Of a stretch of DNA of 64,000 bases, positions 34,554 through 43,937 are shown one piece after another (the first letter of the stretch is position 1; each line of letters begins with the position of its first letter). The notes under the pieces were generated by a model. It saw only the letters and a program-made list of their open reading frames with translations, was not told the origin of the DNA and did not search any database. This DNA is from an uncultured Tenacibaculum sp. (lineage in GTDB: Bacteria > Bacteroidota > Bacteroidia > Flavobacteriales > Flavobacteriaceae). The stretch spans positions 186,001 to 250,000 of the forward strand of contig NZ_CANMMT010000004.1 of the NCBI RefSeq assembly GCF_947499065.1. The letters are read 5' to 3'. Made by a program: the position numbers and the translations under genes.

Positions 34554-37500
34554 ATGAGATTTCCCTTTTTAATCATAATTGTAATATTATTTGTAGCGTG
34601 TACTAATCAAAAAAGTACTAAAAAAAACGACCTGTTGTTCAATGAGTTAAAATTCAATACAACAGGTATTCGTTTTGAAAATAATTTAACAGAAACAGAT
34701 TCTTTAAATTACTTTAAATATACCTCTATTTATATGGGAGGAGGTGTTGCTGCAGGTGATATAAATAATGATGGATTGGTAGATTTATTTTTTACAGGAA
34801 ACCAAGTCAAAAACAGATTATACTTAAACAAGGGTGACTTTTCTTTTGAAGATATCTCAGGAAAAGCCAAAATTGAAGGAAGTTCAAAATGGTATACAGG
34901 AGTTACAATGGCAGATGTAAATGCTGATGGTTACTTAGATATCTATTGTTCAGTTTCAGGTAAAAATGGAGATAAGAGAAATGAGTTGTATATAAATAAC
35001 AGAGATAATACATTCACAGAAAAAGCAAAAGAATATCAAATTGATGCATTAGGGAATTCAGTACAAGCAACTTTTTTTGATTTTGATAATGATGGAGATT
35101 TAGATTTGTATGTGGCAAATTATCCAATTGCTCATCCAACTACTTCAAATGCAATATATGACCATAGAATGAAAAATGTTTCAGATGAAGAAACAGATAA
35201 AATGTATAGAAATGACGGAGGTTATTTTACTGATGTTACAGAGATATCTGGAGTGAAAAATTATAGTTTTTCATTAGGAGTCGTAGCTGCAGACTTAAAT
35301 AATGATGGTTGGCAAGATTTATATGTGTCGAACGATTACAGTATTCCAGATTTTTTATACATAAACAACCAAGATGGAACATTTAAAGAGGTGATAAAAG
35401 AAGCAACTTCTCAAACTTCTTTTTATGGGATGGGGATTGATATTGCTGATATCAATAATGATGAGTTATTAGACGTGTTTCAAGTAGATATGGAATCGAA
35501 TAATAATCGACGACAAAAAGCCAATATGGCAAGTATGAATCCTCGATTATTTTATGAAACAGTGCTTTACGGATTCCATTATCAATACATGCATAACTGC
35601 TTGCAATTAAATGTAGGAAGTATAGAAAATAATGTTCCAAAATTCTCAAACATATCTAGGATTTCAGGAACTTCATCTACAGATTGGAGTTGGGGCCCTA
35701 TGTTTGCCGATTTTGATAATGATGGCTTTAAGGATTTATATATAACCAATGGAACAAGAAGAGAGGTAAATAACAAAGATTTTTTTAAGAAAATAGATGG
35801 AGAAGAGTATAATAAATACTCATTATTAGAGAAAACAAAAATGATTCCTTCTGAAAAAATTGACAATTTTATGTTTAAAAATGTTAATGGAATTCAGTTT
35901 GAAAGAGTGAATAAAAAATGGGGAATAGAGCATAAAGGGTTTTCAAATGGTTGGACTTATGCTGATCTTGATAATGATGGAGATTTAGATGTAGTTATCA
36001 ATAATCTTGATGAAGTTGCAAGTGTATTTGAAAATAAAGGAAATGATAAAAATTATTTAAGTGTTTCTTTTAAAGGGACTCAAAAAAATCCTTTTGGATT
36101 AGGAGCTAAAGTTTATACTTATGTTGGAAAAAATCTACAAAAACAAGAATTAACTTTAACAAGAGGATTTCAGTCGTCAGTAGCACCAAAATTACATTTC
36201 GGTTTAGGAGATGCTAAAAAAATAGATAGTTTAAAAGTAGTTTGGCCTAGAGGAATAGAAGAAGTTCTTACAGGGGTAAAAACGAATCAGTCTATAGTTT
36301 TAGAGTATGCTAATGCGGGGAAAGGAAAAGATAAAATTTTAGCAAAAAAGAAAATATTTTCAAATGAAAATTCAAAATTATTAGCGTACAAACCCGTAGA
36401 GAATGATATAAACGATTTTTATAAACAAGTTTTATTACCACACAAAATGTCAACTTTAGGACCAACTGTAGCAGTAGCTGATGTAAATAATGATGGTTTA
36501 GAGGATTGTTTTATAGGAGGCTCTTTTGGAAACGAAGGAAAATTATTTATTCAAAAGAAAGAAGGCTTTTATGAAAAACAAAATTTAGAAATAACAAAAG
36601 ACAAGTTATCAGAAGATTTAGGAGCGTTATTTTTTGATGCAGATAATGATGGAGATCAGGATTTATATGTGGTTAGTGGGGGGTATGAATATGCGGAAAA
36701 ATCAACAATGCTACAAGATAGATTATATGTAAATGATGGAAAGGGTAATTTTCAGAAAGAAAAAAAAGCGTTGCCACAACTACAAAACAGTGGTTCAAGA
36801 GCTTATAAATTAGATTTTAATAAAGACGGTAAACAAGATGTTTTGGTTTTAGGAAGGCAAATTCCAGGAAAGTATCCGTTACCAGCATCAAGTACTTTAT
36901 TAGAGAATGCTTCGGATGAAAAATCTATAAAATTCAATAATGTAACAAGTTCAAAAATACCGTTACTTAAAAACTTAGGAATGGCAACATCAGCAGTTGT
37001 TACTGATATAAATAACGATGGATGGGAAGATATTATAGTTGTTGGAGAATGGATGTCAATAAAAGTGTTTGTAAATCATAAAGGAAAATTTGAAGAAGTT
37101 TCAGAAAAATATGGGCTAACTAAAAATACCACAGGTTGGTGGTGGAGTGTAAATCAAGGAGATTTTGATAATGATGGAGATATGGATTACATCGTTGGAA
37201 ATAATGGTTTAAACTATAAGTATAAAGCTACAGAAAAAGAAACATTTGATATTTATGTAAATGACTTTGATAAAAACAATGAAAATGATATTGTATTGAG
37301 TTATTATAATGAAGGAAAGCAATATCCAGTTAGAGGAAAGCAGTGTTCGTCTCAACAAATTCCATCGCTAAAAAGTAAGTTTAAAAATTACAATGAATTT
37401 TCAACAGCTACTCTGGTGGATGTTTATGGGAGTAAGAATTTAGAAAACTCCTTGCATTATCAAGTAAGTTCATTTGCAAGTATCTATTTGGAAAATAAAG

Positions 37501-37838
37501 AAGGTAAATTAATTGTACATGAATTACCAATCGAAGCTCAATTTTCAAGTATCAATCAAATTATAGTAAATGATTTTAACAACGATGGGGATTTAGACGC
37601 ATTAATGGCGGGAAATTTATATAATTCAGAAGTAGAAACACCAAGAAATGATGGAAGCTATGGAGTGTTTTTAGAAGGGAATGGGAAAGGAAAATTCAAA
37701 TCAATTCCATCAATGAATAGTGGGTTTTTTACAGAAGGAGATGTAAAAGATTTGGTGCCAATTACAGTGGGTAATCAAAAGTATATCATTTCAGTAAAAA
37801 ATAACGATTACCTACAGTTTATAAAAATTAATAATTAA
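34554..37838 (+). CDS. FG-GAP/VCBS repeat lipoprotein with ASPIC/UnbV domain (CRTAC1-like)
   Basis: The 1094-residue protein has a lipoprotein signal (lipobox FVAC, Cys16) and at least thirteen calcium-binding-type loops of the form D-x-N/D-x-D-G-x-x-D. Seven lie in the N-terminal half (for example DINNDGLVD near 69, DFDNDGDLD near 167, DLNNDGWQD near 247). An ASPIC/UnbV domain follows (GLGAKVYTYVGK, RGFQSSVAPKLHFGLGDA, VVWPRG), then a second set including DVNNDGLEDCF, DADNDGDQD and DFDNDGDMD. That suggests two integrin-like propellers joined by ASPIC. The gene is 91 bases after susD and 6 before a sodium symporter. Binding of glycan or protein in the envelope is inferred; no catalytic motif is seen. 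Confidence 0.9.
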   Translation: MRFPFLIIIVILFVACTNQKSTKKNDLLFNELKFNTTGIRFENNLTETDSLNYFKYTSIYMGGGVAAGDINNDGLVDLFFTGNQVKNRLYLNKGDFSFEDISGKAKIEGSSKWYTGVTMADVNADGYLDIYCSVSGKNGDKRNELYINNRDNTFTEKAKEYQIDALGNSVQATFFDFDNDGDLDLYVANYPIAHPTTSNAIYDHRMKNVSDEETDKMYRNDGGYFTDVTEISGVKNYSFSLGVVAADLNNDGWQDLYVSNDYSIPDFLYINNQDGTFKEVIKEATSQTSFYGMGIDIADINNDELLDVFQVDMESNNNRRQKANMASMNPRLFYETVLYGFHYQYMHNCLQLNVGSIENNVPKFSNISRISGTSSTDWSWGPMFADFDNDGFKDLYITNGTRREVNNKDFFKKIDGEEYNKYSLLEKTKMIPSEKIDNFMFKNVNGIQFERVNKKWGIEHKGFSNGWTYADLDNDGDLDVVINNLDEVASVFENKGNDKNYLSVSFKGTQKNPFGLGAKVYTYVGKNLQKQELTLTRGFQSSVAPKLHFGLGDAKKIDSLKVVWPRGIEEVLTGVKTNQSIVLEYANAGKGKDKILAKKKIFSNENSKLLAYKPVENDINDFYKQVLLPHKMSTLGPTVAVADVNNDGLEDCFIGGSFGNEGKLFIQKKEGFYEKQNLEITKDKLSEDLGALFFDADNDGDQDLYVVSGGYEYAEKSTMLQDRLYVNDGKGNFQKEKKALPQLQNSGSRAYKLDFNKDGKQDVLVLGRQIPGKYPLPASSTLLENASDEKSIKFNNVTSSKIPLLKNLGMATSAVVTDINNDGWEDIIVVGEWMSIKVFVNHKGKFEEVSEKYGLTKNTTGWWWSVNQGDFDNDGDMDYIVGNNGLNYKYKATEKETFDIYVNDFDKNNENDIVLSYYNEGKQYPVRGKQCSSQQIPSLKSKFKNYNEFSTATLVDVYGSKNLENSLHYQVSSFASIYLENKEGKLIVHELPIEAQFSSINQIIVNDFNNDGDLDALMAGNLYNSEVETPRNDGSYGVFLEGNGKGKFKSIPSMNSGFFTEGDVKDLVPITVGNQKYIISVKNNDYLQFIKINN

Positions 37839-37844
37839 AAGAAT

Positions 37845-39434
37845 ATGTTAAGTATAATCTCCTTTATAGGGTTTACGGTTTTAGTAGCAGTTATAGCTTA
37901 TTTGGCAACTAGAAAAACAAATGAACAATCTTCAGAAGGATACTTTTTAGGAGGAAGAAGTTTAACAGCTACAGTTATAGCGGGATCGTTATTATTAACA
38001 AACTTATCTACTGAGCAATTAGTAGGTTTAAATGGACAAGCCTTTAAAGAAGGGATATTGGTAATGGCTTGGGAAACCTTGGCGGCAATAGCAATGGTAA
38101 TTACAGCAGTGTTTTTGTTGCCTAGGTATTTAAAAGGAGGTTTAACAACGGTGCCAACTTTTTTAGAAAGACGATATGATAAAATAACAAAATCGATAGC
38201 ATCAGGATTGTTCTTATCTGGTTATGTTGTAGTTTTTTTACCTATAGTATTATATTCAGGATCGTTGGCAATAAGTACAATGTTTAATGTACCAGAATTA
38301 TTGGGAGTATCAAAAGAAACAGCTTTATGGATATGTATATTTTCAATAGGAATAGTTGGGTCTATTTATGCAGTTTTTGGAGGTTTAAAAGCGGTAGCTG
38401 TATCAGATACAATTAATGCAGTTGGACTTATAGTAGGAGGTTTGTTAATTCCAGTTTTTGGTTTAATTGAAGTTGGAGAAGGAAGCTTTGTAGAAGGAGT
38501 AACTATTTTAACAACTACGCATACAGAAAAACTAAATTCAATAGGGGGAAGTGATTCCTCAATACCATTTGCTACTATTTTCACTGGTATGATGTTGGTA
38601 CAATTGTTTTATTGGGGAACTAATCAGGCTATTATACAAAGAGCTCTAGGGGCGAAAAATTTAAAAGAAGGTCAAAAAGGATTATTATTAGCTTCATTCT
38701 TTAAAATTTTAGGACCAATCATAGTAGTATTGCCAGGTATTATAGCATTTCATCTTTTTGGAGAATCATTAACAAACCCAGACGAAGCTTATCCAAAGCT
38801 AGTAACTAAGGTTTTACCATTATCATTTGTAGGTTTTTTTGCTGCTGTATTGTTTGGAGCAATATTAAGTTCGTTTAATAGTGCACTAAATAGTTCGGTA
38901 ACACTTTTCGGAATAGATATTTATAAAGAATATATAAATAAGGAAGCAAGTGAAAAACAGGTGGTATTAGCAGGTAAAAAATTCGGAGTTGTATTGGCGG
39001 TATTATCAATGTTCGTAGCACCTTTTATTGCTAATGCACCAGATGGTTTGTTTGGTTATTTACAAGAAGTAAATGGTTGTTATAGTATACCTATATTAAC
39101 AATAATTGTTGTTGGGTATTTAACTAAAAAAGTACCAGCTATAGCAGCAAAAGTCGCCATAATATCAGGAGTTGTATTGTATGTGATTAGTCAATTCTAT
39201 TTAAAACCTTATGTATTTGGAGAGGAGAATTATCCTCACTTTTTACATGTTATGGCAATACTATTTGTGTTGAATGTGCTAATAATGTTATTAATAGGTA
39301 AACTGAATCCAAGAGATAAAGATTATATCCAAGAATTCACAAAAGAAGTAGATATCACACCTTGGAAACATGTAAAATTAGTAGGGATATTAATATGTGT
39401 TATTGTGATAGTAACATTTTTATACTTCTCATAG
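37845..39434 (+). CDS. SSS (SLC5) family sodium:solute symporter
   Basis: The 529-residue protein has 13-14 membrane helices and the SLC5 landmarks: EGYFLGGRSLTA, a helix with LLLTNLSTEQLVGLNGQAF, VSGTVPTFLERRYD-type region (LTTVPTFLERRYD), GLKAVAVSDTINAVGLIVGG and SSFNSALNSS. The family uses the sodium gradient to import sugars and related solutes. It follows the FG-GAP/ASPIC gene by 6 bases, so translation may be linked, and it is the probable inner-membrane importer of a sugar released by the GH3 enzymes. The sugar is not determinable. Confidence 0.92.
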   Translation: MLSIISFIGFTVLVAVIAYLATRKTNEQSSEGYFLGGRSLTATVIAGSLLLTNLSTEQLVGLNGQAFKEGILVMAWETLAAIAMVITAVFLLPRYLKGGLTTVPTFLERRYDKITKSIASGLFLSGYVVVFLPIVLYSGSLAISTMFNVPELLGVSKETALWICIFSIGIVGSIYAVFGGLKAVAVSDTINAVGLIVGGLLIPVFGLIEVGEGSFVEGVTILTTTHTEKLNSIGGSDSSIPFATIFTGMMLVQLFYWGTNQAIIQRALGAKNLKEGQKGLLLASFFKILGPIIVVLPGIIAFHLFGESLTNPDEAYPKLVTKVLPLSFVGFFAAVLFGAILSSFNSALNSSVTLFGIDIYKEYINKEASEKQVVLAGKKFGVVLAVLSMFVAPFIANAPDGLFGYLQEVNGCYSIPILTIIVVGYLTKKVPAIAAKVAIISGVVLYVISQFYLKPYVFGEENYPHFLHVMAILFVLNVLIMLLIGKLNPRDKDYIQEFTKEVDITPWKHVKLVGILICVIVIVTFLYFS

Positions 39435-39531
39435 ATAAATAGATGTTTAATAAATGGAGTTGTTTAATTGCCTGTTTTTAAAGAATAGGAAAGGGAGTTA
39501 TACATTTATTTTGAAATAAAAATCATTAAGA

Positions 39532-40557
39532 ATGAGGTTGACTAAATTAAAAGAAAGAAAAATAGCAGTACTTATAAATATACTATTGTTAGTAGTGGGG
39601 TTTATGATTTTAGAAGCGTGTAAGGTAAAAAATCATTCGGTTGAAGCAGTTTTAGAATATCAAACTCCTGCAAAATTAGGAGAAGGGGCATTTTGGGATT
39701 ATAAAAAGAAAAATTTCATTTGGGTAGATATAGAAAAAAAGAGATTACACATATATAATCCAATGAATAAAGAGAATAGGACAATAATAATGCCGTCAAA
39801 AATTGGAACAGTTGTTCCTTCAGAAACAGGAGATAAAGTAGTGGTAGCTTTGGAAGATGGGATTTATTTAGTGAATACAGATACTGAAGAAATATCACTT
39901 CTGTCGGATATTGAAGCTTTAATTAAGGAAAATAGATTTAATGATGGGAAATGTGATCCAAGTGGAAATTTATGGGTAGGGTCAATGAATTTAAAGCAAA
40001 CAAAGTCTAGTGGAAAGTTATATAAAGTAGATAATCAAGGGAAAACAACAACGATGTTAGAAAATATAACAATTTCTAATGGAATTGTATGGACTAAAAA
40101 GGGGGATATAATGTATTATATAGATACTCCAACAGGAAATATTAGAGCTTTTGATTTTGATTTAAAATCAAATACAATTTCAAATGAAAGAATAGCAGTA
40201 AAGGTTAATCAAAAAGATGGTTTTCCAGATGGAATGACTATAGATGAAAATGATATGTTATGGGTAGGAATGTGGAATGGAAATGCAGTAGCTCAATATA
40301 ATCCTAAAACAGGAAAATTGGTTACTAAAATAAAAGTGCCAGCTCATAATGTAACTTCTTGTGCGTTTGGAGGAGAAAACTTAGATAAACTATATATAAC
40401 AACTGCAAGTGTTGATATGACAAAAGAAGAAAGAGAAAAATATCCATTAGCAGGCTCTGTGTTTGTTGCTATTCCAGGAGTAAAAGGGGTGAGGTCAAGC
40501 TATTTTAAAACTCCAGTTTATAATAAAGAAAAGTTAGTTGTAGAACAAATAAAGTAA
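39532..40557 (+). CDS. SMP-30/gluconolactonase family lipoprotein
   Basis: The 341-residue protein has an N-terminal hydrophobic segment ending in a lipobox-like LEAC (Cys30), then a six-bladed propeller of the SMP-30/LRE type. The metal ligands are visible: Glu in LGEGAFWD, Asn and Asp in NRFNDGKCDPSGNLWVGSM, Asn in SNGIVWT and Asp in DGFPDGMTIDENDMLWVGMW. Family members hydrolyse sugar lactones such as gluconolactone. The residues after Cys30 (KVKN) are basic, so a periplasmic location is expected. The stop is 7 bases before the second GH3 gene, a close operon link. Confidence 0.88.
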   Translation: MRLTKLKERKIAVLINILLLVVGFMILEACKVKNHSVEAVLEYQTPAKLGEGAFWDYKKKNFIWVDIEKKRLHIYNPMNKENRTIIMPSKIGTVVPSETGDKVVVALEDGIYLVNTDTEEISLLSDIEALIKENRFNDGKCDPSGNLWVGSMNLKQTKSSGKLYKVDNQGKTTTMLENITISNGIVWTKKGDIMYYIDTPTGNIRAFDFDLKSNTISNERIAVKVNQKDGFPDGMTIDENDMLWVGMWNGNAVAQYNPKTGKLVTKIKVPAHNVTSCAFGGENLDKLYITTASVDMTKEEREKYPLAGSVFVAIPGVKGVRSSYFKTPVYNKEKLVVEQIK

Positions 40558-40564
40558 AAACAAT

Positions 40565-42808
40565 ATGCGCGCAATATTTATTTTTTTATTAGGAATTATA
40601 ATGTTTTTCGCAATAGGTTGTGAAAAGGATAAAAAAGAGAATACCCCAATAGAATCTAAAGTACAAAAACTTTTGTCTAAAATGACATTAGAAGAAAAAA
40701 TAGGGCAGTTAAATCTTAGGGGAACTTCTAGTAGGGTGAAAGGAACATTGCCAGAGTCATTGAAAAAAGCTGTTAGAGAAGGAAGAATAGGAGCTTTCTT
40801 AAATGTGATGAATAAAGAATATGCAGATGAATTGCAAAGAATTGCTGTAGAAGAAAGTCCTAATAAAGTACCGTTAATTTTTTCAAGAGATGTAATTCAT
40901 GGGTTTAAAACAATTTTTCCAATTCCTTTGGGGATAGCTGCGTCTTGGGATGAAGAAGTTGCTAAGAATTCTTCTAGAGTAGCAGCAATAGAAGCTTCTA
41001 CATTTGGGGTAAGATGGACTTTTGCACCAATGTTAGATATAGCTAGAGATGCAAGATGGGGAAGGGTAGCAGAATCGCCAGGAGAAGATCCATATCTGGC
41101 AAAACAAATGGCAAAAGCATATGTAGAAGGTTTTCAGGGAGATAGTTTATCTGATCCAACAAGTTTAATTGCATGTGCAAAGCATTTTATAGGATATGGA
41201 GCAGCAATAGGAGGTAGAGATTATAATACAGCAATTATTAGTAAAGAACAATTATATAATACTTATTTACCACCATTTCAATCAGCTTTTGAATCGGGAG
41301 CTCAAACCGTAATGACTTCATTTAATGAAGTAAATGGAGTACCAGCATCAGGGGATAAAGAATTATTGTCAGACATTTTAAGAAAGCAATTAAAATTTGA
41401 TGGTTTTGTGGTTAGCGATTGGAATTCAGTTACAGAAATGATAGCTCATGGTTACGCAGAAGATGAAAAGAAAGCAGCAGAAAAGGCTATTAATGCTGGA
41501 TTGAATATGGAAATGACAAGTAAGTCTTATGAGGATAATGTAAAAGAACTATTAAAAGAAAAAAAGTTATCAATAAATCAAATAGACAAATTGGTAGCAG
41601 ATATCTTAAGAGTGAAAATAAGAATGGGGTTGTTTGAGAATCCGTATAGGAATAAAACAGGAAAACTTTACGATGTTAAACACTTAGAGTTAGCAAAAGA
41701 AGCAGCTATAAAAAGTTCAGTGTTATTAAAAAATGAAAACAATATTCTCCCTTTAGATAAAAATACGAAAATACTTATAGTTGGGCCTTTGGCTGATAAA
41801 CCTAGGGAACAATTAGGAACTTGGACTTTTGATGGAGATAAGAATTATACTGTAACACCGGTAATGTCTTTTAAAAACCATAACGCAAATTTTGAGTTTA
41901 TAGAAGGTTTAGCTTATAGTAGAGATACAAGTAAAAAACAATTTAGAGAAGTGATGTCTAAAGCTAAAAAAGCAGATGTTATTTTGTTTATAGGAGGAGA
42001 AGAAGCAATATTATCAGGAGAGGCACATAGTAGAGCGAATATAAATTTACCAGGAGCACAAGAAGAGTTAATAAAAGAGTTGTCTAAGCTTAAAAAACCG
42101 ATAATATTAACAATTATGGCAGGTCGTCCAATAACTTTACAAAACATAAAAAATAAAGTTGATGGTGTTTTAATGACATGGCACCCTGGAACTATGGGAG
42201 GAGATGCTATTTATGAGATGATTTATGGAGTAAAAGAACCCAAAGGAAGATTGCCAATAACGTGGCCAAAAATGGCTGGTCAATTACCATTATATTACAA
42301 TCATAAGAATACAGGGAGGCCAGCAAGTGCTAAAGAGTTTGTACATATAGATAGTATACCAATTGGAGCATGGCAAAGCTCTTTAGGGAATACTTCTCAT
42401 TATTTAGATGCCGGTTATGAACCTGAATATCCTTTTGGTTTTGGATTGGGGTATACAACGTTTAAATATTCAAACTTAACACTATCAACAAATAAGTTAA
42501 CTGATAGTGGAGATATAATCGCTTCAGTTGATATTACTAACATAGGAAAGAGAGTGGGGAGTGAGTTGGTTCAGTTGTATATTCAAGATGTAGTAGGGAG
42601 TATTACAAGACCAGTAAAAGAATTAAAAGGTTATAAAAGAATAAGTTTAAAACCTCATGAAAAGAAAAAGGTAAGTTTTACAATAAAACTCCAAGATTTA
42701 AAATATTATAATAATCAATTGGAATATGGGGTTGAGAAGGGGAAATTCAATGTTTGGATAGGAGCGAGTTCAGCTTCAAAAGAAAAGTTAGAGTTTATCT
42801 ATGAGTAA
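40565..42808 (+). CDS. Glycoside hydrolase family 3 beta-glucosidase-type lipoprotein (second copy)
   Basis: The 747-residue protein has a lipoprotein signal (lipobox AIGC, Cys19) and the same GH3 layout as the gene at 26395. The nucleophile is Asp285 in GFVVSDWNS, with PMLDIARDARWGRVAE, GGEEAILSGEAHSR and a C-terminal fibronectin III-like domain. EKDKKE follows Cys19, resembling the Bacteroidetes surface-export signal, so it may act on the cell surface while the other GH3 acts in the periplasm. A segment before the end (GAWQSSLGNTSHYLDAGYEPEYPFG region) differs from the first copy and may affect specificity. It removes terminal beta-linked sugar from short oligosaccharides. Confidence 0.93.
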   Translation: MRAIFIFLLGIIMFFAIGCEKDKKENTPIESKVQKLLSKMTLEEKIGQLNLRGTSSRVKGTLPESLKKAVREGRIGAFLNVMNKEYADELQRIAVEESPNKVPLIFSRDVIHGFKTIFPIPLGIAASWDEEVAKNSSRVAAIEASTFGVRWTFAPMLDIARDARWGRVAESPGEDPYLAKQMAKAYVEGFQGDSLSDPTSLIACAKHFIGYGAAIGGRDYNTAIISKEQLYNTYLPPFQSAFESGAQTVMTSFNEVNGVPASGDKELLSDILRKQLKFDGFVVSDWNSVTEMIAHGYAEDEKKAAEKAINAGLNMEMTSKSYEDNVKELLKEKKLSINQIDKLVADILRVKIRMGLFENPYRNKTGKLYDVKHLELAKEAAIKSSVLLKNENNILPLDKNTKILIVGPLADKPREQLGTWTFDGDKNYTVTPVMSFKNHNANFEFIEGLAYSRDTSKKQFREVMSKAKKADVILFIGGEEAILSGEAHSRANINLPGAQEELIKELSKLKKPIILTIMAGRPITLQNIKNKVDGVLMTWHPGTMGGDAIYEMIYGVKEPKGRLPITWPKMAGQLPLYYNHKNTGRPASAKEFVHIDSIPIGAWQSSLGNTSHYLDAGYEPEYPFGFGLGYTTFKYSNLTLSTNKLTDSGDIIASVDITNIGKRVGSELVQLYIQDVVGSITRPVKELKGYKRISLKPHEKKKVSFTIKLQDLKYYNNQLEYGVEKGKFNVWIGASSASKEKLEFIYE

Positions 42809-42849
42809 TAATTAGTTATAGAATTTTACTTTATAAATTAAGAATAAAT

Positions 42850-42863
42850 TATCAATAGTGATA
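42850..42863. promoter_or_regulatory. Possible operator upstream of the lacI-type gene
   Basis: TATCA and TGATA form perfect arms around ATAG, 51 bases before the LacI ATG. LacI regulators bind palindromes and often regulate themselves, but this site lacks the usual central CG and is short, so support is weak. Confidence 0.25.
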
Positions 42864-42913
42864 GTTTGCCGTTTACAATAGTCAGTTTAATTTCATTAGT
42901 TTTATAGAAAAAA

Positions 42914-43927
42914 ATGATAACACTTAAAGATATAGCCAAGGAGCTAAATATTTCTGTATCTACAGTATCAAAAGCACTAAATAATAGCTATGAAATTAGT
43001 CAAGCGACAATTGAAAAAGTACAAAAATTAGCCAAGGAATATAATTACAAGCCTAATAAAGCAGCGTTAAGCTTGAAAAAAAGTAAGACAAAAACTATAG
43101 GTGTTATTATTCCAGATATTCTAAATCATTTTTTTGCAAAGTCTTTACATGGAATTGAAAAAGAGGCTTCAAAATTAGGGTATAGTATTATTACTTGTAT
43201 ATCAAATGAATTATATAAAAATGAAAAAAAGAATATAGAACTTTTGGCTAATGGTAGTGTGGATGGTTACATTATTTCGGTAGCAGAAGAAACACAAAGA
43301 AAGGATGAGGTAGAGCATTTTAAGGCTATTTTAAGGCAACAATTACCAATTGTGATGTTTGATAGGATGATAGAGAATGTAAATTGTGATAAGGTAATTA
43401 TTGATGATTTTGGAGCGGCTTATAAAGCAACAAATCAATTATTAAAAGAAGGGAGAAGAAAAATAGCTTTGCTAAGTACGCTTGAAGGTTTAAATGTTGG
43501 AAAACTTAGAACAGATGGTTACCTAAAAGCAATTACAGAAAGTAAGACGTATAAAGAAAAACCAGTAATAGTAAATATAGATACTACTGTTGATTTAGAA
43601 GAACAAGTGAGTAAAGTATTTGAAGAGTATGATGAAGTAGATGGAATTTTAGCTATTGATAATACATTAGGAGTGATAGCAATAAATAAGGCAAAGGATT
43701 TTGGATATAAATTCCCAGATGATATTTCAATAATAGGTTTTTCAGACCAAAATGTATTGCCTTTTTGTAATCCAAAATTATCAACAGTAACACAGCATTC
43801 TGAAGAGATAGGGAAAAATGCTGTTCGTATGATTATTGAAAGAATAGAAGGGAAAGCTCCAGTAGAAAGAATAACAAAGGTTATAAATACGAGTATAGAA
43901 CTTAGAGAAACAACAAAAAATAGATAA
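42914..43927 (+). CDS. LacI family transcriptional regulator
   Basis: The 337-residue protein has an N-terminal LacI helix-turn-helix (ITLKDIAKELNISVSTVSKALNN) and hinge (YNYKPNKAALSLKK), then a periplasmic-binding-protein-like sensor domain (TIGVIIPDILNHFFAKSLHGIE, FDRMIENVNCDKVIIDDFGAA, GFSDQNVLPFCNPKLSTV). It should be a sugar-responsive repressor or activator. It is followed 10 bases later by the GPH permease and then the AGE epimerase, and lies 105 bases after the GH3 gene. The three genes downstream of the GH3 probably form a LacI-controlled unit separate from the AraC-controlled susCD unit. Confidence 0.94.
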   Translation: MITLKDIAKELNISVSTVSKALNNSYEISQATIEKVQKLAKEYNYKPNKAALSLKKSKTKTIGVIIPDILNHFFAKSLHGIEKEASKLGYSIITCISNELYKNEKKNIELLANGSVDGYIISVAEETQRKDEVEHFKAILRQQLPIVMFDRMIENVNCDKVIIDDFGAAYKATNQLLKEGRRKIALLSTLEGLNVGKLRTDGYLKAITESKTYKEKPVIVNIDTTVDLEEQVSKVFEEYDEVDGILAIDNTLGVIAINKAKDFGYKFPDDISIIGFSDQNVLPFCNPKLSTVTQHSEEIGKNAVRMIIERIEGKAPVERITKVINTSIELRETTKNR

Positions 43928-43937
43928 AACAAAATAT

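Noticed and set aside
39435..39531. Terminator or regulatory hairpin between the sodium symporter and SMP-30 genes
   Set aside because: I could find no stable stem, only AT-rich sequence and weak promoter-like matches.
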